Assembly: GCA_964570825.1 (NCBI GenBank)
Contig: CAZMZJ010000004.1
Span: forward strand, 1 to 64,000
Length of the DNA stretch: 64,000 nucleotides
Direction of reading: 5' to 3'
Source: UMGS1002 sp964570825
GTDB lineage: Bacteria; Bacillota; Clostridia; Oscillospirales; CAG-272
Below are positions 53,471 to 60,118 of the stretch, piece by piece. A program made the translations under genes and the position numbers. The first letter of the stretch is position 1. Every line of letters begins with the position of its first letter. The notes beneath the pieces were generated by a model that saw only the letters and a program-made list of their open reading frames with translations, made no database searches and was not told the origin of the DNA.

Positions 53471-55066
53471 TCAGTACATCTTCTGCAGCCTTTCAAGATA
53501 CATGATGCATTCCTGCATCTTGCCTTTACCGAACATATTGTCCATATATGTTATAAGGCCCCTGATTTCATCCCGGATAAGAGAGAGGTTGAGTCCTTCA
53601 AACTTTCGGAATACTTTTGTCGCAAGAAGGTAATCGATTCCGTCAAGAGAATCGCCTCCGCAGGCGACATAAACAGGAACAAATAAATTCAGCTGTTTCA
53701 TGATGCGGTTTCCGAAAGCCACGCGGAATTTTTCAATCACATAAAGGTCGAGCTTCGCTATATCGTCAAGATATTCCTGGCTTACCGGATTTGACTGGAT
53801 CGCCTGTTCATAAAGAGAAGCGATATATGAATAACTGATAAGCTTAGAATCGGTTTCGGGAGCCTCGAAGGGCACGCCCTTTTTGTCAAGATTGATGACG
53901 AAAGCACGGTCATAGACCTTATCTGATACTGCAAAGGTGGAGTCGTCGTTGTTGGCCGTTCCAACATACCATACGTTCTGAGGTATGGAAAGCTTTCCGT
54001 TTTCGAGATGCTTCGGGTCGCTGTCCCATGTTGAGGGTACGAGCTCGATTTTCCATTCGTTCGGATCCGGCATCTCAAGTATTGAGAGCATTTCCGCAAA
54101 ATAATACTCGACGCGGGCGATATTCATCTCGTCGAGAACGATAATGTTGACATCATCGTTGTATGTGGATTCGTATATGCGGCGAAGCACCTCGGTTTCG
54201 TTGAATTTTTTTGTAAATTCGTTGAAGTATCCGAAAAGCTCTGTTCTGTCGCGCCATGAGGGCTGAACAGACGCGATTGTCGCGTCGTTGCGGAAATACT
54301 TGCCCATAATGTACGGGAGGGACGTCTTGCCCGTTCCCGAAATGCCCTGCAGCAGTATAAGCTTTGTGGATGCAAGGCCTGCGAACATCAGCCGTATCGT
54401 TCGGATTTCATAATAAAGATGTCCCTTGTAGCAGGCGTAATTGCGCAGATCGTCGCATATTTCTTTAAGCGACATGGAACGGTTGTATTCGGGAGCAATA
54501 TAGTACTCGTATTTTTCGTCGACTGCCGAGAGCCTAAAGAAGCGGCTTCCTGTAAAATCTGTCGGGCTTTTTTGCTCGTTCTCCTTGCTGCGTTCTGCCT
54601 CGGGTACTGTTTTTTCGCCGGGAAGTTCAAATGAACCGCTGTTTTCGTCCCTGTGACCGAATATTTCGTTAAGCTGTTCTACCGAAATACTGGTCTGGCC
54701 GACCTTAAGCGCCATGATTTTTTCCTTTTCCTGCGTCAGCCGGATGACGTCGCGGTGCAGGTCTGCGATTTCCTCGAGCAGGTCTTCATTTCCGATAATC
54801 GTGCGGCGGAAGCGTATGTATTTGCGGATTGCAAGTACAAGCATGAAAATAAGAATGCCCCAGATAACAAACGAAAGGATGAAGGACAGAATTGTAAGTA
54901 CCCAGTCAATAGGAGTGAACGTACCGGAAAAAAGCTTTAGCTGCTGGAAATAATACGGCAGATTGAATATCTGAACGATGCCGAGGAAAATATTCGAGAA
55001 TATTTTCCAAACACCGCCAAGCATCGTGGTCATGAAGGCGAAAAACCAGCTTAAAAATCCGTCCAT
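53471..55066 (-). CDS. Membrane-anchored McrB-like AAA+ ATPase
   Basis: 531 residues. Two N-terminal membrane helices (about 5-32 and 54-82), a coiled-coil linker (about 95-120), a connecting domain, then an AAA+ module: Walker A GISGTGKTS (241-249), Walker B IIVLDEMN with ARVEYYFAEML (about 308-325), sensor region GTANNDDST. The MoxR/McrB group AAA features (DEMNIARVEYYFAEML) are clear. Membrane anchoring is unusual for McrB relatives, which serve in defence. Start at 55066 with AAAGG 9 nt upstream. Lies between two SipW-type peptidase genes; may remodel or assemble a surface complex. Confidence 0.82.
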   Translation of the reverse strand: MDGFLSWFFAFMTTMLGGVWKIFSNIFLGIVQIFNLPYYFQQLKLFSGTFTPIDWVLTILSFILSFVIWGILIFMLVLAIRKYIRFRRTIIGNEDLLEEIADLHRDVIRLTQEKEKIMALKVGQTSISVEQLNEIFGHRDENSGSFELPGEKTVPEAERSKENEQKSPTDFTGSRFFRLSAVDEKYEYYIAPEYNRSMSLKEICDDLRNYACYKGHLYYEIRTIRLMFAGLASTKLILLQGISGTGKTSLPYIMGKYFRNDATIASVQPSWRDRTELFGYFNEFTKKFNETEVLRRIYESTYNDDVNIIVLDEMNIARVEYYFAEMLSILEMPDPNEWKIELVPSTWDSDPKHLENGKLSIPQNVWYVGTANNDDSTFAVSDKVYDRAFVINLDKKGVPFEAPETDSKLISYSYIASLYEQAIQSNPVSQEYLDDIAKLDLYVIEKFRVAFGNRIMKQLNLFVPVYVACGGDSLDGIDYLLATKVFRKFEGLNLSLIRDEIRGLITYMDNMFGKGKMQECIMYLERLQKMY

Positions 55067-55102
55067 ATACATCAACCTTTCAGAGGTGGCTTTGAGTTTT
55101 AC

Positions 55103-55136
55103 TTAAAAGGGCGCCGCGGCATGCCGCGGCGCCTTT
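55103..55136 (-). terminator. Palindromic terminator after sipW-like gene 1
   Basis: GCGCCGCGGC/GCCGCGGCGC 10-bp stem with 2-nt loop, flanked by A/T pairs, then CCTTTT on the minus strand. It separates the peptidase from the AAA+ gene, implying partial read-through. Confidence 0.7.
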
Positions 55137-55147
55137 ATACGGCATTT

Positions 55148-55873
55148 TTACTTTTTATCCGTAATATCGGCTGCTTTTTCAGACTCTCCGGCTTTGTTTT
55201 CAGCCTGTTGCTGCACGCCTTGGGATTTCAGGTATTCCTCGATAGCTTTGCGCTTAATCGCCTCTTCTTCGGCAGCGGAGAGTTTTACTGCCTTTTTGCC
55301 CTTTACTTCAAGAAGGGTCGAGATGAAGCGGTACAGTTCATATATAAAGAACAAAAGAAGCGGCAGAACGATGATAAGCAAAAATCCTTTTGATGTCTGA
55401 AGGAATGAAAGAAAAGAGCCGAGTCCGGGGATTTTTTGACCGGTATATTTGCAGATTACTTTATAATACACAACCGGATCCGAGTCCGGAGTTGGGTTTG
55501 TTTTAGTGTTGTCGCCCTGGGTGACATAATATATGTATCCGCCGTTGTCATATTTATCCACTATGCGGTGGCTGTTGATCTCATCTACGCCGTCTTTGTT
55601 GAGATCGACATAATATGTTATAATATCCCCGATTTCAAGAGTTGATTTTTCCTGATCTGTGAGCATGTCGCATATGATCAGGTCGCCGGCTTTGAACGTA
55701 GGCGACATTGAGTCGGTGAGCACCGATATCGGACTTTTACCGCCTATTGAAGGAATTCCGTCTTTATTGGCATTGGCGGCAAAAACAAGGACTGTTATTA
55801 CTACGGCAAACGCTACGAAGAGCCATAATAAAACATTGCCGACGATGCCGAGCCACTTCTTCGCTTTTTTCAT
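55148..55873 (-). CDS. SipW-type signal peptidase I (first copy)
   Basis: 241 residues. Membrane helix (about 8-33), catalytic Ser55 in TDSMSPTF, His102 in NSHRIV, and GDN box near 120-122, i.e. the Ser-His type. A second membrane helix (about 163-185) and a charged, Ala/Glu/Lys-rich tail follow. The ATG at 55873 has GGAG 6 nt upstream; an upstream TTG is less likely. Its own promoter lies at 55915-55943. It is encoded directly downstream of three secreted TasA-like proteins, which are its probable substrates. Confidence 0.88.
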   Translation of the reverse strand: MKKAKKWLGIVGNVLLWLFVAFAVVITVLVFAANANKDGIPSIGGKSPISVLTDSMSPTFKAGDLIICDMLTDQEKSTLEIGDIITYYVDLNKDGVDEINSHRIVDKYDNGGYIYYVTQGDNTKTNPTPDSDPVVYYKVICKYTGQKIPGLGSFLSFLQTSKGFLLIIVLPLLLFFIYELYRFISTLLEVKGKKAVKLSAAEEEAIKRKAIEEYLKSQGVQQQAENKAGESEKAADITDKK

Positions 55874-55914
55874 ATAATTCTCCAATTTACAAAGTATTGA
55901 TGATACTTAAGTAA

Positions 55915-55943
55915 ATTATACTCTAAGTGATAAAATGTGTCAA
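55915..55943 (-). promoter_or_regulatory. Promoter of sipW-like gene 1
   Basis: TTGACA (55943-55938), 17-nt spacer, TATAAT (55920-55915) on the minus strand, inside the 295-bp gap between the third secreted-protein gene and the peptidase. It splits the cluster into two transcription units. Confidence 0.82.
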
Positions 55944-56064
55944 TAGTAATTTGCAAACATTTATCTGACGGGGAATGTCCGAATTGTATATTTTACATAA
56001 TCAGAACGGTATTGTGAACACAAATATAGCCGATAAAAAACAGAAAAATTGTGACGTCTGTGGT

Positions 56065-56101
56065 ATCACTTATACGTCCGTCATACGGGCGCTTAAGTGA
56101 T
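56065..56101 (-). promoter_or_regulatory. Long hairpin upstream of the sipW promoter
   Basis: ATCACTTA/TAAGTGAT with an inner CGTCCGT/ACGGGCG helix gives a stem of about 16 bp, no T-run. Possible operator, RNA processing site or part of a mobile-repeat family. Confidence 0.4.
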
Positions 56102-56114
56102 GCCGCGGATTATG

Positions 56115-56150
56115 CCAATGAAACCGCTGCCGCTCCGGCGGCAGCGGTTT
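56115..56150 (-). terminator. Terminator after the third secreted-protein gene
   Basis: AAACCGCTGCCG/CGGCAGCGGTTT 12-bp stem with a 6-nt loop, T-tract partly in the stem. It ends the riboswitch-controlled operon. Confidence 0.8.
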
Positions 56151-56168
56151 ATCGGAACTCATCTAAAA

Positions 56169-57002
56169 TTATGAGGGCTGCACGGCGTCGAATTTAAGAT
56201 CTATCTGGAAGGTGTCGCCTGCGATTACATTGACGCATTTGTGGTTCTGCCCCTCGATCCAGACGTTGATTACCAGAGTGACATACTCTGTTCCTCCTCC
56301 CGGCACCGTAATTTTGGGGCCGGTTGGTCCGATAACGGCTTTTGGGTCGTCGGGTTCGCCGTCGGAAGGTGTGTCCTTGTCGTATAGAGTGGCGGTCGTA
56401 CCTGATATCGAGGCTACCGGATGAACGATATCCTGCGCTCCGGCGTCATATATTCCGATAAGATTTTCGTCGGAAACCGAGTTTTGGAAAATTGCTATGC
56501 GTATACAGTCGTCAATGTTTTCACCGCCTTCGCGCGGGACTGAATTGGATATGAGTTCGGCGACATATATGTCAACGTTTCCCGTGCCGAGGGTTTTAAT
56601 GTATATTGTATATGAAGTGTAGTAGCCGTCGGAAGCGGCTGTAACCGGAGAAAGTCCGGATTTGAATCTAAGCTTGCTTATATCAAAATCGTTGAGAATA
56701 CCGCCGAGGTCGCCGTTGATTACGTTTCCGTCGTCTGTAATGGAAAAGAAATCTCGGCCGTTCGACGAGGAAGACGGGTATATTTTATATTCGTTGGAAA
56801 TGTTAACGGCATTTGCTGTTCCCGCCCAGTGAATCGCATCGGTGCTGATAAGCAGGTTGTCGGGTCCGGTTGAAGATAATGACATTCCGGTAGCTTTAAC
56901 ATCCCTGTTGACCGAAAACCATGCGTAGGAAGCCGTGCCTGCGAGTGCGAAAGATATCAGAAGCATTATCAAAGCGAAAGACAGCGTTGCTTTTGTTTTC
57001 AT
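56169..57002 (-). CDS. TasA-like secreted protein C
   Basis: 277 residues. Signal/anchor (about 1-30) ending in the GTASYAWFSVNRDVKATGM motif, then an all-beta domain. Near the C-terminus NVWIEGQNHKCVNVIAG repeats the signature of the two neighbouring secreted proteins, and DDCIRIAIFQN and IGIYDAGAQDIVHPV also match protein B. SYAWFS-type N-termini belong to TasA/camelysin-like proteins cleaved by SipW peptidases. It may be a subunit of an extracellular fibre or coat. AAAGGGG about 10 nt upstream. Confidence 0.75.
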   Translation of the reverse strand: MKTKATLSFALIMLLISFALAGTASYAWFSVNRDVKATGMSLSSTGPDNLLISTDAIHWAGTANAVNISNEYKIYPSSSSNGRDFFSITDDGNVINGDLGGILNDFDISKLRFKSGLSPVTAASDGYYTSYTIYIKTLGTGNVDIYVAELISNSVPREGGENIDDCIRIAIFQNSVSDENLIGIYDAGAQDIVHPVASISGTTATLYDKDTPSDGEPDDPKAVIGPTGPKITVPGGGTEYVTLVINVWIEGQNHKCVNVIAGDTFQIDLKFDAVQPS

Positions 57003-57043
57003 TAAACCGGCGCCCCTTTCTGCTCAAGCTGTTATTTCTTATA

Positions 57044-57070
57044 AAGGGGGAATAACAATTATTCCCCCTT
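57044..57070 (-). promoter_or_regulatory. Hairpin between secreted-protein genes B and C
   Basis: AAGGGGGAATAA/TTATTCCCCCTT, 12-bp perfect stem with 3-nt loop. No T-run on the minus strand, so perhaps a partial terminator or stabiliser that sets the B:C ratio. Confidence 0.5.
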
Positions 57071-57111
57071 CTTTATTTTATCTGAAAAATTTTCAAATTA
57101 CCGATATGCGG

Positions 57112-58065
57112 TTAAGGATTTGTGGTAATGGTCTTAAAGGTGAGGCCGACGTTAAAGTTCTGTCCAGCGATGCTGTTGACGCACTTTGAGTTCTGACCCT
57201 CGATCCAGACTCTGACCACTATTGTCTTTTCGACTTCGCCGCCTGCGACGACAAACTTAGCTGCCTGTCTTGCGGCTTCGGACGACATATCGACTTTTAC
57301 ATCGCTGCCATTCAATGTGTAGGTATCGTTGTCGCTGGTGTTGCCGACTGACACTACAGGGTCGACAGTGTCCTGTGTGCCTGCGTCATAAATGCCGATT
57401 AAGGTTGTTCCGTCAAATATTGCAACACGCACGCAGTCGTCGATTGTGTTCTTGGTGTAATAGGTTGTTGCCGAAGAAACGCCGCTTGTCTGGAGCGTGT
57501 AGACATACGGGTCTTCAGTAGTGCCGGCACCGGTGCGGACATAGTAAATCTGGTTGCTGGGATTGGTGAAATCCACGCCTGCAGCGAGAGTGACTGTTGA
57601 ATAGGTGGATGTTATATCAATGGAATCAAGATAAACATCGAGGTTTGACGAGCCTGTGGTCTTGAAGTAGAGTGTGTATTCGGCCCAGTAACCTGCATTG
57701 GCGCCGCTGATTTTTACAACCTTGGTACCTGACTGATCGCTGTCCTTGAGGAATTTTGTTTCTGCGCCGGCGACACCGCCGATGCCGCTTGCGAGAATCT
57801 GGCTGTCAGCAATAGCGAAGAATGTTGAACCGTTTGTTGTGGATGCAGGATAGAGAAGACCTGTATAACCTTCATTAGAGGCTGCTGTGCTGCCCCAGAC
57901 TGCTTTTGCGCTGTTTGAAATCAAAAGGTTTGCGGGAGCGGTGGATGTAAGGCTCATGCCCGTTGCCTTTACTGTTCTGTTCATTGAAAACCATGCGTAG
58001 GATGATGTCGAAAGAACCATAGCCGACACAAGAAGAAGGACAAGTGCGGGAATTAACTTTTTCAT
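57112..58065 (-). CDS. TasA-like secreted protein B
   Basis: 317 residues. Signal/anchor (about 1-25) with STSSYAWFSMNRTVKATGMSL, then a beta-rich, Ser/Thr-rich body with no other domain I can name. C-terminal VRVWIEGQNSKCVNSIAG matches proteins A and C; the two Cys, one in DDCVRV and one in KCVN, are shared with C and could pair. AAGGAG before the ATG. Probably the major subunit, given its strong ribosome site and the hairpin downstream. Confidence 0.78.
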   Translation of the reverse strand: MKKLIPALVLLLVSAMVLSTSSYAWFSMNRTVKATGMSLTSTAPANLLISNSAKAVWGSTAASNEGYTGLLYPASTTNGSTFFAIADSQILASGIGGVAGAETKFLKDSDQSGTKVVKISGANAGYWAEYTLYFKTTGSSNLDVYLDSIDITSTYSTVTLAAGVDFTNPSNQIYYVRTGAGTTEDPYVYTLQTSGVSSATTYYTKNTIDDCVRVAIFDGTTLIGIYDAGTQDTVDPVVSVGNTSDNDTYTLNGSDVKVDMSSEAARQAAKFVVAGGEVEKTIVVRVWIEGQNSKCVNSIAGQNFNVGLTFKTITTNP

Positions 58066-58139
58066 GATTTTTTCTCCTTAATGTAATTATTTATAAATTT
58101 TAATTTTATGTATTACAGCCCTGCGGCGTATAACCTAAG

Positions 58140-58853
58140 TTATTCTGTTTCTATTATTGAGATCGTCATGTCTATCTTGAACTGTCCGCCGATGATCGAG
58201 TCGACGCATTCCGGATCGCTTCCCTCGAGCCACATGACTACCGTAAACCTCACTTCGTCGCCGGGGGCGAAATCGGAGAGCTGTTTGCGCACCACGGTGC
58301 TTTCAGTAAGAAATTCAACCGTTCCCGGCTCGGGACCTGTTCCGTCGCTGCGGGTTTTTGCGTAGTCGGTGTAGTCGCCGTTTACGTAAAGCCTTACCCT
58401 GACCGCGTCGTCAACATTGTTTGTAACGTTTACTATGTAGAGGTGATACTCGAAGGTGACTGTTTTCTTTCCGGTATTTTTTAAGTGGAAGGTGTAAGCG
58501 AGGTAATTCGCGCCGTTGTGTGAACCGTTAATGCTGTCAAGGTCTGCTGGAAGATCGTTTATTGAAATGTTTGTAACATCCTCGGAGGCTTTTGAGTTCA
58601 GCCGCGTTATCGGCTTGCTGAAGTCCGGCGTTTCGCAGAGAGCCAGTGCATAATCAACATTGTCGAACCGGTTTATGCTGACCGTAAAACTTCCGAATCT
58701 GTTGTAAAGGATTGCTGCGATATATGTGATTGCTATCACAAGCGAGAGGCAGGTGGCTGCTATCGGAAGGACTTTCATCATCAGCCGGTAGCGTTTGATC
58801 TCTGTGGCCGTGCGCACAAGCTTCCGGTTCTCGGGACTGTATGTACGCGCCAT
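58140..58853 (-). CDS. TasA-like secreted protein A (anchored variant)
   Basis: 237 residues. A 30-residue basic cytoplasmic N-terminus precedes one membrane helix (about 29-52), without the SYAWFS motif of B and C, so it may stay membrane anchored. The outside part is beta-rich and ends with VVMWLEGSDPECVDSIIGG, clearly homologous to the C-terminal signature of B and C; DDAVRVRLYVNG corresponds to their DDC[IV]R segment but with Ala for Cys. It could be the base or assembly platform for B and C. GAAAGG 9 nt upstream. Confidence 0.72.
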   Translation of the reverse strand: MARTYSPENRKLVRTATEIKRYRLMMKVLPIAATCLSLVIAITYIAAILYNRFGSFTVSINRFDNVDYALALCETPDFSKPITRLNSKASEDVTNISINDLPADLDSINGSHNGANYLAYTFHLKNTGKKTVTFEYHLYIVNVTNNVDDAVRVRLYVNGDYTDYAKTRSDGTGPEPGTVEFLTESTVVRKQLSDFAPGDEVRFTVVMWLEGSDPECVDSIIGGQFKIDMTISIIETE

Positions 58854-58872
58854 AATTTATAACCTTTCTCGT

Positions 58873-58900
58873 CTCTTATCTCTTATCTCTTATCTCTTGT
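58873..58900 (-). repeat. Heptanucleotide simple repeat
   Basis: Three perfect copies of ctcttat (58873-58893) and a fourth with one change. It spans the stop codon of the EAL-like gene and the ribosome-site region of gene A, so slippage would change the EAL protein's end and the spacing to gene A. Confidence 0.8.
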
Positions 58901-59654
58901 TTCTATCCGCAAGCGCTTCGTCTCGGCTCAGCAGCCTGTCGGGTTCCGGGATATATCCGGTGCAGTCGGCTCTGTAAAATTCAGAAACGATGTCGTTTCC
59001 CGAGGCTCCGTTCGCTATGACGTTAATTCCGAGCCCTCTTATGTAAGCTATCATCGCCGAGGTGCTCTTGGAGCTGTCCGGCGCTGCCATTTTTTCTGTT
59101 ACGCTTCTGTCAAGGATTACATAATCGAACGGGAAGCCTGCAAGCCGAAGCGTCGGGCAGTACTCGTCGCCGTAGCCTGCAAGAGCGGTTTTGATCCCCA
59201 TGAACCTGAGCGCGTTAAGCTCGTATGCCGCTTTTTCTCTGTCTTCGAATAGGATCTGCGACGGGAATTCAAGGCAGAGTTTTGTGTGGTTTGTGAAACC
59301 GATTTCACTGAAATGTTCCGAAAGAAGCTTTGCTGCGCTTCCTTTTGTCAGCATCCTGACCGGGCAGGCTGCCGAGAACCAATCGGCCTTTGCGCCGCGG
59401 GAAGCGGCAAGGGAGATTGTCTCTGAAATATCCGTGATATTTGAAAGTGCAAGATTTACGCACTGGACGGTTCTTGAAGCGACCGTTTCGTAATCGGCGG
59501 GGAGGAGAACTCCCAGCGACTGAGTGTTAAGCTGCATTACGGTGCGGTATGCGAAGGTCTGCCGCGTTGAGGTGCTCATAACCGGGACGAATTTGATTTC
59601 TATCGGTTCGATCCCGCTTTCAAGCGTTGCTCTCAGCAGTTCGTTTTTATCCAT
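58890..59654 (-). CDS. Degenerate EAL-domain protein
   Basis: 254 residues, a lone EAL-like domain without membrane helix. The fold can be followed (KLCLEFPSQIL, FDYVILDRSV, INVIANGAS at the places of the EFTES, KLDRSF and AEGVE motifs) but key metal ligands are lost: no EAL motif at the N-terminus, and the DDFG loop is GYGDEY. So it is probably not a phosphodiesterase but may bind c-di-GMP or a protein partner. First gene behind two c-di-GMP-I riboswitches; start at 59654 with GGAGGA. Confidence 0.75.
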   Translation of the reverse strand: MDKNELLRATLESGIEPIEIKFVPVMSTSTRQTFAYRTVMQLNTQSLGVLLPADYETVASRTVQCVNLALSNITDISETISLAASRGAKADWFSAACPVRMLTKGSAAKLLSEHFSEIGFTNHTKLCLEFPSQILFEDREKAAYELNALRFMGIKTALAGYGDEYCPTLRLAGFPFDYVILDRSVTEKMAAPDSSKSTSAMIAYIRGLGINVIANGASGNDIVSEFYRADCTGYIPEPDRLLSRDEALADRNKR

Positions 59655-59680
59655 TGAATCCTCCTTGCTTCGCGCCGGTA

Positions 59681-59796
59681 AATAAAAGCGCCAGTCACAG
59701 GGAAACAATAACCTGCAACTGGCTGCCTTGTCTTTGATGACGAAGACCCTATAGCTTTGCGTCGCAACCTTTCGGCTGTTTTGCTAAATATTAAAT
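59681..59796 (-). promoter_or_regulatory. c-di-GMP-I riboswitch 2 with terminator
   Basis: Aptamer about 59796-59706: AGCAAAACAGCCGAAAGG, the core GCGACGCAAAGC, AGGGTC, and AGCCAGTTGC, all as in GEMM-I. The 3' end GCCAGTTGCAGG can instead pair over about 12 bp with CCTGTGACTGGC (59701-59690), followed by a T-rich tract. Ligand binding should favour the aptamer and prevent termination: an ON switch by inference. Confidence 0.88.
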
Positions 59797-59810
59797 TTAA
59801 GATATGCCCG

Positions 59811-59925
59811 GAAAAACAAAATACCAGCCACAGAAACATATCTGCAACTGGCTGCCTTGTCTTTGACGACGAAGACCCTTTAGCTTTGCGTCGCAACCTT
59901 TCGATTGCTTTGCCAAATATTTAAT
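59811..59925 (-). promoter_or_regulatory. c-di-GMP-I riboswitch 1 with terminator
   Basis: Aptamer about 59925-59837: GGCAAAGCAATCGAAAGG, GCGACGCAAAGCTAAAGGGTC and GGCAGCCAGTTGC. Its end CCAGTTGCAG can pair (with G-U pairs) with CTGTGGCTGG (59833-59824), followed by TATTTTGTTTTT. The two aptamers are about 90% alike over 80 nt, a recent tandem duplication. Two in series give a sharper or AND-type response to c-di-GMP. Confidence 0.9.
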
Positions 59926-59951
59926 TTATGGAAATTTTTGATTACGCCCAA

Positions 59952-59980
59952 ATTATAACACGGAAAATTTTTCTTGTCAA
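59952..59980 (-). promoter_or_regulatory. Sigma-A promoter of the riboswitch-controlled operon
   Basis: TTGACA (59980-59975), 17-nt spacer, TATAAT (59957-59952) on the minus strand: full consensus, so control must come after initiation, i.e. from the riboswitches. Confidence 0.9.
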
Positions 59981-60036
59981 GAGGTTTTTGAAAAATTTTT
60001 AAAAATTTTTTTAAGGTCGTCTCAGAAGCCGTCGTC

Positions 60037-60065
60037 TTGACAAAGATATCTTATTGTGGTAACAT
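60037..60065 (+). promoter_or_regulatory. Promoter of pheST
   Basis: TTGACA (60037-60042), 17-nt spacer, TAACAT (60060-60065), divergent from the riboswitch operon. The short leader has no T-box. Confidence 0.7.
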
Positions 60066-60118
60066 TATTTATTATATTGCGGTATTATATCGCCGCGCTG
60101 ATGCTCATGGGGGTATAT

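Noticed and set aside
51507..55066. McrBC-type restriction (defence) system
   Set aside because: ATPase carries membrane helices, partner lacks a visible nuclease or 5mC-reading domain, and neighbours are secretion genes.
59706..59915. Two 80-bp direct repeats considered as an insertion-sequence end, att sites or a duplicated gene
   Set aside because: Both contain the conserved GACGCAAAGC and flanking elements of c-di-GMP-I riboswitches with terminators; the open frame crossing them (59633-59896) has no start signal.
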